NCBI RefSeq assembly: GCF_900128945.1
Contig: NZ_FQUD01000004.1
Coordinates: 310,001-374,000 of the forward strand
From: Chryseobacterium sp. OV279
Lineage (GTDB): Bacteria > Bacteroidota > Bacteroidia > Flavobacteriales > Weeksellaceae
Length of the DNA: 64,000 nt
Direction: 5' to 3'
The translations under genes and the position numbers were made by a program. The notes under the pieces were generated by a model. That model was not told where the DNA came from. It was given only the letters and a program-made list of their open reading frames with translations, and did not search any database. Positions 17,274 through 26,471 of the stretch are shown here, piece by piece (the stretch's first letter is position 1; every line of letters begins with the position of its first letter).

Positions 17274-18500
17274 ATGCTAGATAAGAAAGAACATCATTAC
17301 GAGAAGGCTATTTTGGTGGGGGTTGTCACCCAACATCAGGATGAAGACAAGCTTACGGAATATATGGATGAATTAGAGTTTTTGGCGTTCACAGCAGGTG
17401 CAACGGTACAAAAACGATTTACACAGAAATTAACCCAGCCGGATTCCAAAACCTTTATCGGAAGCGGAAAGGCGCAGGAAATAAAAGAATACGTCAAGGA
17501 AAACGAGATCGGAACAGTCATTTTTGATGACGAATTATCTCCTTCCCAACTGAAAAACCTTGAAAGGGAAATAGAAGTAAAAATTCTGGACAGAACCAAT
17601 CTTATCCTCGATATTTTTGCACAGAGAGCACAGACTTCCTATGCAAGAACTCAGGTAGAACTGGCTCAATACCAGTATCTTTTACCACGTCTGACAAGGA
17701 TGTGGACCCACCTGGAGCGTCAGAAAGGGGGAATCGGGATGAGAGGTCCCGGAGAAACGGAGATTGAAACTGACCGTCGTATCATTCGTGACAGAATTTC
17801 CCTGTTAAAAGAAAAACTGAAAACCATCGACAGACAGATGGCTACCCAGCGTAACAACCGTGGAAAAGTAGTGCGTGCTGCTTTGGTGGGCTATACCAAC
17901 GTAGGGAAATCTACGCTGATGAATGCACTTTCCAAGTCTGACGTTTTTGCAGAGAACAAATTATTTGCAACACTGGATACTACGGTAAGAAAAGTGGTGA
18001 TTGGAAATTTACCGTTCCTGCTAACGGATACGGTAGGATTTATCAGAAAACTTCCGACTCAGCTGGTAGAATCTTTCAAATCCACTTTGGATGAGGTTCG
18101 CGAGGCAGATCTGCTTATTCACGTCGTTGATATTTCCCATGAAAGCTTTGAAGACCAGGTAGAATCTGTGAATAATATTTTAATGGAGATCAATGCCCAT
18201 CAGAAACCGATGATCATGGTGTTCAATAAAATCGATGATTTCAGCTACGATAAAAAAGATGAGGATGACCTTACGCCGTCTACCAAAAAGAATATTTCTT
18301 TAGAGGAATGGACCAAAACGTGGATGGGTAAATCTAAATATCCTACGGTTTTCATCTCGGCTCTGACGAAAGAAAATTTCCCGGAAATGAAGAAAATGAT
18401 CTACGATGAGGTGATGAAGATTCATATCTCCAGATTCCCGTACAATGATTTCCTTTTCGAATATTTCGACAACGACGAGGTAGAAGAAAACAACGATTAA
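17274..18500 (+). CDS. hflX: GTPase HflX
   Basis: 408 residues from the chosen ATG (MLDKKEHHYEKAILVGVV); an upstream TTG at 17235 is open in frame but adds a non-conserved extension. The N-terminal HflX domain includes the GSGKAQEIKEYV glycine-rich segment and the RGPGETEIETDRR motif of the linker. The G domain has G1 GYTNVGKST, G3 DTVGF and G4 NKID. HflX is a ribosome-associated GTPase that splits stalled or heat-damaged 70S ribosomes. The stop overlaps the next start by one base (TAATG), implying translational coupling to the DUF4919 gene. Confidence 0.95.
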   Translation: MLDKKEHHYEKAILVGVVTQHQDEDKLTEYMDELEFLAFTAGATVQKRFTQKLTQPDSKTFIGSGKAQEIKEYVKENEIGTVIFDDELSPSQLKNLEREIEVKILDRTNLILDIFAQRAQTSYARTQVELAQYQYLLPRLTRMWTHLERQKGGIGMRGPGETEIETDRRIIRDRISLLKEKLKTIDRQMATQRNNRGKVVRAALVGYTNVGKSTLMNALSKSDVFAENKLFATLDTTVRKVVIGNLPFLLTDTVGFIRKLPTQLVESFKSTLDEVREADLLIHVVDISHESFEDQVESVNNILMEINAHQKPMIMVFNKIDDFSYDKKDEDDLTPSTKKNISLEEWTKTWMGKSKYPTVFISALTKENFPEMKKMIYDEVMKIHISRFPYNDFLFEYFDNDEVEENND

Positions 18501-19129
18501 TGAAATATCACTTTTTCCTGTTGTTCGTTTTATTTTCGGTTTTTGGGTTCAGCCAGAAATCAAAAATTGATTTGAAAGACATTGAAAAAAGCCTTAAAAA
18601 GAAAGATTCTCCTTACAATTATGAGAAACTGATTTTTAAATACAAAGGATATCCGAAATCCCTGGACAGCATTGAAGCCCAGTACCTGTACTACGGAAGA
18701 AACTTCAGGGATGATAAAATTTCGACATCTGATGACCAGTTCAAGAGCCTTGCGGATGCTTTTAAAGAAAATAATTTTGAAGAATGCATTAGGCAGGGAA
18801 AAATTCTCTATAATCAAGATCCTACGAACCTGGATATCCTTCTTGTCCTTCTGAGGGCGTATGATTCAAAGAAAGACGGTAGCAATTTCATCCATCACCT
18901 GGACCAGTTCCGTTCACTGACGGGAGGGATCAAGAATTCCGGAGACGGAATCTCTGAAAAGACAGCCTATCTCGTAAATTCTGTAGGAGACGAATACATC
19001 CTTCTGAATATCCTGAATATCGGAAAAGATTATGTGAGAGCATCAAAGGCAGGCAAAGACGGAATGTTTGATGTCTGGGAGAAAGACGGACATCAGTTAT
19101 TTATTAAAATACTTTATTTAGACCTATAA
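18500..19129 (+). CDS. DUF4919 family exported protein (copy 1)
   Basis: 209 residues with a signal peptide (MKYHFFLLFVLFSVFGFSQ). The rest is helical and resembles a short TPR-like repeat protein (NNFEECIRQGKILYNQDPTNLDILLVLLRAY). The landmark sequences QYLYYGRNF and IKNSGDGISEKTAYLVNSVGDEY are shared with a second copy at 20459-21112. The function of DUF4919 is unknown. It is translationally coupled to hflX and followed after 21 bases by the antiporter gene, so the three genes plus the second copy appear to form one operon. Confidence 0.8.
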   Translation: MKYHFFLLFVLFSVFGFSQKSKIDLKDIEKSLKKKDSPYNYEKLIFKYKGYPKSLDSIEAQYLYYGRNFRDDKISTSDDQFKSLADAFKENNFEECIRQGKILYNQDPTNLDILLVLLRAYDSKKDGSNFIHHLDQFRSLTGGIKNSGDGISEKTAYLVNSVGDEYILLNILNIGKDYVRASKAGKDGMFDVWEKDGHQLFIKILYLDL

Positions 19130-19150
19130 ATTAATTAAAAAAAACACTTA

Positions 19151-20437
19151 GTGGAGTTATATTATTCATTTTCAGCCTTAATAGTATTAGCATCAATTTT
19201 CGCCTATCTTAATTACAGATTTCTGAAACTTCCGAGTACCATCGGGATTATGGTGATTGCCATTGTCGTTTCCATTTTTCTGGTGATGTTTGGAGAAGCT
19301 GTCCTTCCGCGTACTTTCGGGCACCTTAATAATTTAATGAATAGTATTGACTTCACAGAAGTTCTGATGGGTGCTATGCTTAATTTCCTGCTCTTTGCGG
19401 GAGGGATTCATATCAATATCAACGATCTTAAGGAGCAGTTCCGGCCGGTCCTTATATTTTCTACAGCGGGCGTGGTTATTTCCACCTTTGTGGTAGGATT
19501 CGGGATGTTTTATCTATTGCCGTTTTTAGGAATTCAGCTGCCGTTTATTTACTGTCTGGTTTTTGGAGCGCTTATCTCACCTACCGATCCGGTTGCGGTT
19601 TTAAGTATCCTGAAGCAGGCGAATGTGTCCAAATCACTGGAGACAAAAGTAGCCGGAGAATCTCTGTTCAATGATGGTATGGCCGTAGTGGTATTTACCG
19701 TAGTATTGCAGCTGGCTATTGGAAAAGAAGTGGATCTTGGGGTTGAAAGCATAGGTTTACTCCTGATGAAAGAAGCCGGTGGAGGTATTCTTCTCGGTGT
19801 CGTATTGGGATGGATTACTTCCAGACTGATGCGTGAAGTGGATGATTATATAATTTCCGTTCTGGTAACGCTTTCTGTGGTAATGGGAGGTTATCTTATC
19901 GCCAGACAGATGCATATTTCCGGACCGTTGACGATGGTTGCCGCAGGTTTGTTTATGGGTAATTTTAACGTCAGATTTAAAATGAAGTCTGTCACGCAGG
20001 ATTATCTCATCAAATTCTGGGAACTGATTGATGAAATTCTGAATGCCGTTTTATTCCTGTTCATCGGATTTGAATTATTGATGATCAAAGACTTAAAGCA
20101 TTTTATGGTTCCGGGGCTTTTGGCCATCGCAGTCGTTCTGATTGCCCGTCTGATTTCGATCTGGGTGCCTACAAGATTTATGTCTTTAAGAACAAGATTT
20201 AGTCCGCAGACCATCAAAGTTTTGGTTTGGGGAGGAATCCGTGGGGGAGTTTCCATAGCCTTGGCCATGTCTATTCCAAAAAGTGAATACAGCGAAATTA
20301 TTTTAAGTATCACGTATTGCGTTGTGGTGTTCTCCATTATCGTTCAGGGACTTACCATTGCTAAAGTGGCCAATCCGAAAGCCATTGCAAAAGAAGAGGA
20401 GGCGCAGGAAAGTGTTGCTTTGGATGACCATGCTTAA
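19151..20437 (+). CDS. CPA1-family Na+/H+ antiporter (NhaP-like)
   Basis: 428 residues, about 12 membrane segments, starting at a GTG codon. Diagnostic motifs are the SPTDPVAVLSILK segment (TDP at 145-147) and the GESLFNDGMAVVVF segment (Asn174-Asp175), which in CPA1 exchangers holds the ion-binding Asp of the electroneutral ND pair. The IRGGVSIALAMSIP motif lies near the C-terminus. It probably exchanges cytoplasmic Na+ or K+ for protons. The C-terminal cytoplasmic tail is very short (KEEEAQESVALDDHA), so no regulatory TrkA-type domain is present. It sits between two DUF4919 genes. Confidence 0.92.
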   Translation: MELYYSFSALIVLASIFAYLNYRFLKLPSTIGIMVIAIVVSIFLVMFGEAVLPRTFGHLNNLMNSIDFTEVLMGAMLNFLLFAGGIHININDLKEQFRPVLIFSTAGVVISTFVVGFGMFYLLPFLGIQLPFIYCLVFGALISPTDPVAVLSILKQANVSKSLETKVAGESLFNDGMAVVVFTVVLQLAIGKEVDLGVESIGLLLMKEAGGGILLGVVLGWITSRLMREVDDYIISVLVTLSVVMGGYLIARQMHISGPLTMVAAGLFMGNFNVRFKMKSVTQDYLIKFWELIDEILNAVLFLFIGFELLMIKDLKHFMVPGLLAIAVVLIARLISIWVPTRFMSLRTRFSPQTIKVLVWGGIRGGVSIALAMSIPKSEYSEIILSITYCVVVFSIIVQGLTIAKVANPKAIAKEEEAQESVALDDHA

Positions 20438-20458
20438 TTAAATAAAACACGAATTGAA

Positions 20459-21112
20459 ATGAATAAATTATTTCAAATTATATTTATTCTGTCCTTTGGA
20501 ATCTGTTTTTCTCAAATCAATGTTGAGGAAATTAAAAAGAACGTGACGGAAAATCCACAGGAATACAAGTCTTATTTGGAGATTTTCAAAAAGAATCCGG
20601 CCAGCCTTACTCAGGAGCAAATGAATCAACTGTATTATGGAAGTCGTTTTGTGAAGTCTGAATATGATCTTTCAAATTATAATGACGATTATAAAGAAGT
20701 CTGGAAACCGTCTGAAAAAAAACTCTCCAAAAGCAACGCTGAAAAAATTGTAACTAAGGCTGAGAAAGCTTACGTCAAAGATCCATTGAATAGATTAATA
20801 TTAAAAAACATTTCAAATATCTATAGTGTGTTAGGAGATAATGCCAAAGAAGAACTGGCCATGATACAATACAACGCTGTGATGAATACCATTAAAAATA
20901 GTGGGAGTGGGGATTCGGAAGATTCTCCCATATGTGTCATCTGGGCAGGAGATGTTATTGCGCAGATTGATAATCTCCATGGCTACGGAACAGCCGCAGA
21001 TTTTAAGCAAAATATGAAATATTTACCTGATGGCAGCACAATTACCGCTTATTCCATGGGAAAAAAGAAAATTTTTGTAAAACTTGTTGGCGGCTTCAGA
21101 TGGGAACAATAG
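20459..21112 (+). CDS. DUF4919 family exported protein (copy 2)
   Basis: 217 residues with a signal peptide (MNKLFQIIFILSFGICFSQ). It shares the QLYYGSRFV and KNSGSGDSEDSPICV landmarks and overall layout with the copy at 18500, but has diverged widely. The 3' end overlaps the AlkD-like gene by 13 bases. The paired arrangement around the antiporter suggests a local duplication. Function unknown. Confidence 0.78.
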   Translation: MNKLFQIIFILSFGICFSQINVEEIKKNVTENPQEYKSYLEIFKKNPASLTQEQMNQLYYGSRFVKSEYDLSNYNDDYKEVWKPSEKKLSKSNAEKIVTKAEKAYVKDPLNRLILKNISNIYSVLGDNAKEELAMIQYNAVMNTIKNSGSGDSEDSPICVIWAGDVIAQIDNLHGYGTAADFKQNMKYLPDGSTITAYSMGKKKIFVKLVGGFRWEQ

Positions 21113-21819
21113 TCAAAGAAATACAGGAAGCTCTGGCTGTCCTTTCCATTCCTGAAAAAGCTGAATTCTTTCCAAGGTTCTTCAAAACAGGAAAAGGAGA
21201 ATATGGAGAGGGAGATTTGTTTCTGGGCGTAACCGTTCCGGACCAAAGATCGATAGCTAAGGAGTATTATTCCAAAATAAACTTAGAAGACTTAAGTGTT
21301 ATATTGTCTTCAAAATACCACGAACACAGACTTACCGCGCTTTTTATGCTGATCTCTAAGTTTGAGAAAATAAAGGATAAAGCTGCAAAAGAAGAAATCA
21401 TTCAGTTTTATCTGGATCATCTTCCGTATGTCAACAACTGGGATCTGGTAGATTCAAGCTGTTATAAAATCCTGGGACGATATGCCTTTGAACATGGAAA
21501 GGAAGACCTGTTGAGAACCCTTTCGGATTCTGAAGAAATGTGGCATAAGAGAATTGCTGTGGTCGGCACGATGCATTATGTGAAAAAAGGATCTTTTGAA
21601 CTGACGAAAGAATTCGTGACCAAAAATCTGAAACATCCGCATGATCTGATGCATAAAGCCAACGGATGGCTGCTTCGTGAAGTGGGGAATAAAAATGAAT
21701 CCGAACTGATCACTTTTTTAAATAAACACTATCAGGAAATGCCGAGAACCTGTCTGAGATACGCTATCGAAAAGCTGGATGAGCAAGTGAGGCAGGATTT
21801 TTTGAAAGGCAGGGTTTAA
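21100..21819 (+). CDS. AlkD-like DNA alkylation repair protein
   Basis: 239 residues, all-helical, HEAT-like repeats of the DNA alkylation repair family. Residues matching the AlkD active site can be placed: Trp114 and Asp118 in NNWDLVDSS (same 4-residue spacing as Trp109/Asp113 of Bacillus cereus AlkD) and Trp190 in NGWLLREVG. AlkD-type glycosylases remove bulky or cationic N3/N7-alkyl bases without flipping them out. The start overlaps the preceding gene by 13 bases, so it is probably the last gene of the hflX operon. Retention of all three residues favours an active glycosylase. Confidence 0.9.
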   Translation: MGTIVKEIQEALAVLSIPEKAEFFPRFFKTGKGEYGEGDLFLGVTVPDQRSIAKEYYSKINLEDLSVILSSKYHEHRLTALFMLISKFEKIKDKAAKEEIIQFYLDHLPYVNNWDLVDSSCYKILGRYAFEHGKEDLLRTLSDSEEMWHKRIAVVGTMHYVKKGSFELTKEFVTKNLKHPHDLMHKANGWLLREVGNKNESELITFLNKHYQEMPRTCLRYAIEKLDEQVRQDFLKGRV

Positions 21820-21904
21820 AAAAATAGCTGTTTTCAGTGAAATACCAGAGTCTATAAAGCATTTTCAAACGGAATTAAGTAGTTTTGTGTTTTAAAACTC
21901 AATT

Positions 21905-22573
21905 ATGAAAAATTTTCTGAAGCTGTTGGCGCTGTTTCTGCCTTTATTGTTGCTGAGCAGCTGTTTTGATATTTTAGATAAAGTGAATGTCAAAGCCGAT
22001 GGAACCGGAGAATATACCATCATTCTGAATGCCAGCAAAAGCAAAACTAGGTTGGCTTCCATCTCTAAAATGGAAACGATTAACGGGAAAAAAGTTCCGA
22101 AAAAGTCTGAAATTGAGAATAAAATCAATGAAGCGGCTAAAATTTTTAAAGGAACGCCGGGAATCAGCAACGTAAAAACTTCCATGGATTTCGATAATTA
22201 CGTGATCAAATTAAGCTGTAATTTCAAAAAAATTGAAAATATCAACGCCGGACTGGAGCAGCTGAAAGCTAAAAAGATCCTCGGTAAAATGATTCCTACT
22301 CAAATTTACAGCCAGAGCCTTGAGAAAAAATCACTGACCAGAAACAAGGTGAATACCTTCAAAGCAGATTACGACAAGATGGGAAAGGCAGACATAGAAG
22401 TCTTTAATGATGCCAGATATACGTCCATCATGCAGTTTGAAAACACGGTGAAATCTCAAACCAATTCTTCTTACGTACTGGCTCCGAACAAAAAAGCGGT
22501 CAAGCTGGAAGCGGATATCCTGGACCTTATTTTTCAAAAGAAACAACTACAAAACACCATATTATTTCAATAA
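21905..22573 (+). CDS. Lipoprotein of unknown function
   Basis: 222 residues with a clear lipoprotein signal (LLLLSSCFD). The N-terminal part after the Cys (VNVKADGTGEYTIILNASKSK) looks like a beta strand pair; the rest mixes Lys-rich helices and strands. No family is recognised. The 16-base gap to the next gene and the same orientation suggest it is the first gene of a three-gene envelope operon (21905-25859). Confidence 0.75.
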   Translation: MKNFLKLLALFLPLLLLSSCFDILDKVNVKADGTGEYTIILNASKSKTRLASISKMETINGKKVPKKSEIENKINEAAKIFKGTPGISNVKTSMDFDNYVIKLSCNFKKIENINAGLEQLKAKKILGKMIPTQIYSQSLEKKSLTRNKVNTFKADYDKMGKADIEVFNDARYTSIMQFENTVKSQTNSSYVLAPNKKAVKLEADILDLIFQKKQLQNTILFQ

Positions 22574-22589
22574 ATTCTAACACTCGACC

Positions 22590-24620
22590 ATGAAATCTAT
22601 AGTATTAAAAACACAGATAATTACTTTCGCGCTTTTTGGTTTTATGCTTGTTTTCGCACAGAAAAGTATGAAACTTCCTAGTGATGCCGTATTTTATATG
22701 GAAATCAACGGAAAGCAGCTTAATCAGAAAATCAATTGGCAGAAGCTTAATCCTCTTTTGCATGAACTGAGCAAGAAAGATAAGGACAAGGATAAAGAAA
22801 AAACCTCGTGGAACGACTATTCTAAAACGGGAATTAAATATGATGCCACGCAGTATCATTATGCCAGTTTCAATGACTCTATACAAACCTACACGACTCA
22901 TTTTATTGTAGACAACAAAGAGAAATTTCAGGAATTCATCAATTCAACCAAGAAAAAAGGGCTTGAAATTTCTAAGAAAAAGAACTATTCTTACGTAGAC
23001 ATAGATGATAATATTTTTGTGGCCTGGAGCAATGACCGTGCTGTTTTGAGTATGGTGAACTATACCAAACCTTATAAAGATATCTGGTCTGATGCTGTGG
23101 TAGACAGTGCTGCAACTGCTGCTGCAGATGCTGCTGTCGCTGTAGACAGTGTGTATGTCGGAGAGCCGGAAAAACCTTTCGATTATAAGGAAGAAATCAT
23201 CAATCTGAAAGATGAGATCAAATATTTAAAAGATAACATCAAAGAAAATAATAAAGAGATCACGAGAATTCAGAAAGACATCAAATACCTGGAAAAGAAT
23301 CATAAATATCCGAAGGAAAACGTAGATACCCAGCATTCTGAAGGAGAACCGGATGTTTATCCTAAAGAGGAGGAGTATGCGGAGCCTGCAATAGATTCTG
23401 CGTACCAGAAAGAACTGGATTCCATGAATGTTGAGAATTTCAAAATAGTCAAGAAAATTGCCGAAGACCGTTTCGATCTGTATTTCAGTTCCAATTTAGA
23501 GCTTGAAGTGCCGAAAGCGATGCTGAGCTTCAGAGATCCAAATTCAGATGCATACGTCTACACAGATTACGGAAGAATGATGAATGACGGAATCTATGGG
23601 AAAATGATGAAGCGTTTTGAATTCGGACAGTTTTTCAGAAATGCATACGATTCCAATTCCTACTACAACTTATATTTCGATAAAGATAAAGTGAAGCTGG
23701 TGAACAATTATCAGCATAAAAATCCGGGTATTCAGAAAACCATTTCATCCGTTTATAAAGGGAAGAAAAACAAAAAGCTGGCTGAGCTTATCAATGACAA
23801 AAGCATCGGGTATTATGTGATGAATGTGAATGGCGCGAAATCTTTTGACATGATGTACGACCTGCTTCAGGACACCGGAGATGGTGAATATAAGAAGGAA
23901 ATGGAGCTGATGATGGAAACCATGAAAATTGTTCTGGATGAAGAAGCCATCACCAAAATAGCTCCAGGAAACGGAATCTTTGTTCTGAATGAATTGAAAT
24001 CCAAAAAAGTAGACTACACAGACTACGAATATGATGAAGACTATAATGAAAAGGAAGTAAAGAAAACCAAAGATGTAGCCGTTCCTAATTTCACATTTGC
24101 TTTTGCCACAGAGAATGAAGGCTACTGGAACCGTGTTTTCAATGTAATGGCTACCAATAAACATCTGTCTAAGAAATTCTCAAAAATCGGAAACTTTTAT
24201 GCTTTCAAGGATGAAAAAGGAGACGGATATATGGATCAACTGTTTATGACGGTAAAAGATGGTATCGTTTATCTGACGAGCGCTACAGAGAATGTCAATC
24301 CTCAAAGTCAGTCTGATATTTCTAAGCAGTGGGCCAAAGATTCTTCTAAATATCCACTATCAGGAAGACTGGATATCCAGAGACTGGTAACCGGTTTGGA
24401 GAAAGAATTTAAAACGCCTTCCGAAAGAAAAACATTGGATCTGTTCAGAAAAAATGTAGGTGAAATGTACTTTAAAACTGAAGTAAAAGGAGAAAGCATA
24501 GAAACGGAAATGGATTATAAGATTAAAAATTCTTCAGAAAACAGCCTGATGTATTTCTTTGATCTGTTTGATGAGATTTATAAAATTAAAGAAGCAGACA
24601 AAAAGCCTCAAATATTATAG
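22590..24620 (+). CDS. Large exported protein, DUF4836-like
   Basis: 676 residues with a signal peptide ending ...MLVFAQ. It opens with LPSDAVFYMEINGKQLNQKINWQKLNP, the type of 'self-description' sequence seen in DUF4836-like Bacteroidota proteins, in which a substrate-independent beta domain is repeated. Residues ~195-235 form a Lys/Glu coiled coil (IINLKDEIKYLKDN, then NKEITRIQKDIKYLEK) followed by an acidic linker. The function is unknown. Its stop codon is directly followed by the ATG of the next gene, which has a related opening, so the two are probably coexpressed relatives. Confidence 0.68.
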   Translation: MKSIVLKTQIITFALFGFMLVFAQKSMKLPSDAVFYMEINGKQLNQKINWQKLNPLLHELSKKDKDKDKEKTSWNDYSKTGIKYDATQYHYASFNDSIQTYTTHFIVDNKEKFQEFINSTKKKGLEISKKKNYSYVDIDDNIFVAWSNDRAVLSMVNYTKPYKDIWSDAVVDSAATAAADAAVAVDSVYVGEPEKPFDYKEEIINLKDEIKYLKDNIKENNKEITRIQKDIKYLEKNHKYPKENVDTQHSEGEPDVYPKEEEYAEPAIDSAYQKELDSMNVENFKIVKKIAEDRFDLYFSSNLELEVPKAMLSFRDPNSDAYVYTDYGRMMNDGIYGKMMKRFEFGQFFRNAYDSNSYYNLYFDKDKVKLVNNYQHKNPGIQKTISSVYKGKKNKKLAELINDKSIGYYVMNVNGAKSFDMMYDLLQDTGDGEYKKEMELMMETMKIVLDEEAITKIAPGNGIFVLNELKSKKVDYTDYEYDEDYNEKEVKKTKDVAVPNFTFAFATENEGYWNRVFNVMATNKHLSKKFSKIGNFYAFKDEKGDGYMDQLFMTVKDGIVYLTSATENVNPQSQSDISKQWAKDSSKYPLSGRLDIQRLVTGLEKEFKTPSERKTLDLFRKNVGEMYFKTEVKGESIETEMDYKIKNSSENSLMYFFDLFDEIYKIKEADKKPQIL

Positions 24621-25859
24621 ATGAATAAAAAGAAACTTATTGTCCCGTTAATTCTTGTACTCGCAATTGCGCTCTATTTTGTGTGTTTTTATAAAGACAA
24701 AACATTAAAATTTGTCCCTAAGAATGCAGATGCAGTCGTTTTAATCGATGTGAAAAAATTAACGGGACAGTATATTTCAAGCTTCATCGTCCATCCTTCA
24801 AAATGGTCGGGAAGCAAAAAAAAAGATAAAAAGGAGATTTCATTAAAAGATTCAGGGATCAGAATTCCGGATTTTTTACAGATTTTCCACCTCAAAGACA
24901 CCAAATTTTCTGAATGGTACAGCGTGGTTGAACTGAAAGACCCGCAACAATTCTCAGCTTTTCTAAAGAGCCATCAGTTTATCAGTAAAGGAAAAGATCT
25001 CTTCCAAAAAGATCAGATATTCATTAAAATACAAGGTGACAACGCATTGATAGGAACTTCTGATCAGGCTTTTGATCATGTCAACAAGCTTCTTTTTCAT
25101 TCTTCCGAAAAAAATACGCTGACAGCAGATCAGTTGATTGATCATGGGGTAGGAAGTATCTCATTCATTTCAGGACAGAAAATTCAGAATTTTTCTATTG
25201 AATTACATGCAGATGAAGTTGAGATCAAAAATATATCAGATACAGGAACTCTGGCTTCTATTATAGCTGGAATTCAGAAGAATAATCACTTTGTAGATAT
25301 TGAACTGGATGCTCAAAATGTAAAGCATTACACCCGATTTTTCGATAAAAACTTCGCAGATTCCGCCCAGATCAGTTACTTTAAAGCAACTTCCGATCTT
25401 GAACAGGTAAATGATACCATCATCAGTTATGAATATGACGATAATTTTAATGAAGTCGAGAAAAAGACCTTTCAGAAAATTATTCAGCCCAATTATGTGA
25501 TGGATCTTCAAAGTCCGGCTCCTGAAAAGACCTGGGATTATTTTCAGTATAAAAAATGGATCAATGCTCAGGATCAGTTCACGGCGATTCCATTTCAGCC
25601 CAATCATATCGGAAAAAATGATGGCGGATTGATCATAAAGTCTACCAGAAAGACGATACCCTTATCTCCAAAGCTTAAACAAAACTATATCTTCATCAGA
25701 AACAGTCCGTTGTTGCTCTCTTCATTAAGTACTTTAACACCTAAGGAAAAGGAAGTGCTTTCTGACCTGGAGTATATATTCTACGGGAATAAAGCACAGA
25801 ACTATTGGGTGAAGATCAAAGCGAAGAAGGGAAAACTGCCTTTAATTTTAAGATGGTAG
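24621..25859 (+). CDS. Membrane-anchored protein of unknown function, related to the preceding gene
   Basis: 412 residues. A single N-terminal membrane segment (LIVPLILVLAIALYFVCFY) is followed by FVPKNADAVVLIDVKKLTGQYISSF, which parallels the opening of the upstream 676-residue protein. Further parallels are the short Asp/Tyr-rich insert DTIISYEYDDNFNEVEKKT. It has no catalytic motif that I recognise. It starts at the base after the upstream stop codon, so translation is likely coupled. Confidence 0.7.
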   Translation: MNKKKLIVPLILVLAIALYFVCFYKDKTLKFVPKNADAVVLIDVKKLTGQYISSFIVHPSKWSGSKKKDKKEISLKDSGIRIPDFLQIFHLKDTKFSEWYSVVELKDPQQFSAFLKSHQFISKGKDLFQKDQIFIKIQGDNALIGTSDQAFDHVNKLLFHSSEKNTLTADQLIDHGVGSISFISGQKIQNFSIELHADEVEIKNISDTGTLASIIAGIQKNNHFVDIELDAQNVKHYTRFFDKNFADSAQISYFKATSDLEQVNDTIISYEYDDNFNEVEKKTFQKIIQPNYVMDLQSPAPEKTWDYFQYKKWINAQDQFTAIPFQPNHIGKNDGGLIIKSTRKTIPLSPKLKQNYIFIRNSPLLLSSLSTLTPKEKEVLSDLEYIFYGNKAQNYWVKIKAKKGKLPLILRW

Positions 25860-25891
25860 AAATTCTTCAGTTTTAAACATAAAAAGTATTC

Positions 25892-26230
25892 ATGAATCCA
25901 TCTGACATTGCACTGCTGAAAACTTGTACCCATTATTTTTTACATCTGGTTTTTCCGGTTTTCATTGCGCTGGTCTTTTTTCGTAAAAACTGGAAAAAGG
26001 CGTATTGCATTATGCTGGCGACGATGCTGGTGGATCTGGACCATCTTTTTGCCAATCCTGTTTTTGATCCGTCAAGAAATAGCATAGGTTTTCATATTTT
26101 ACATTCCTATTATGCCATTGCGGTGTATTTTTTGCTGCTGTTTTTCAAAGGAAATATCAGAATTATTGCTATTGGTCTTCTGTTTCATATGCTGACGGAT
26201 TTTCTGGATTTTAACCTGTGGATGCACTAG
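25892..26230 (+). CDS. DUF6122 family membrane protein
   Basis: 112 residues with three to four membrane segments. It carries conserved polar residues inside the membrane region: HYFLHLVFP, VDLDHLFANPVFDPSRNSIGFHILHSYYAI, FHMLTDFLD. The pattern of repeated His and Asp resembles small membrane metal-dependent hydrolases, so a metal site is possible (inference). It lies 33 bases after the previous gene and may be the last gene of that operon. Confidence 0.8.
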   Translation: MNPSDIALLKTCTHYFLHLVFPVFIALVFFRKNWKKAYCIMLATMLVDLDHLFANPVFDPSRNSIGFHILHSYYAIAVYFLLLFFKGNIRIIAIGLLFHMLTDFLDFNLWMH

Positions 26231-26236
26231 GAGAGA

Positions 26237-26393
26237 GGAAGATGGGAGAGGGAAGCTGGAAGTTAATAGTCAGTTTCAGGATCAATTACGGTGATAATAG
26301 ATTAGTAAAGTAGGATTTAAAAGAGAAAAGAATGGTAGTCTTCGTCGTTTATGACTTCGATAACTTCCCTCTTCGAGCTTCTGACTTCCATCC
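26237..26393. repeat. Paired-arm heptad repeat element (copy 1)
   Basis: The left arm (26237-26265) is four 7-base units of the form GGAAGNN ending GTTA. The right arm (26361-26393) is the inverted version starting TAACTTCC. The same arms with a different centre occur at 39092-39230; a single arm occurs at 35933-35961. Confidence 0.7.
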
Positions 26394-26471
26394 TTATCAC
26401 ATTAAAATATCATTAATATTTTCTTTTAGTATTTCAAATTTGATAGATTTTTTGTATTTTGTAGACACTTT

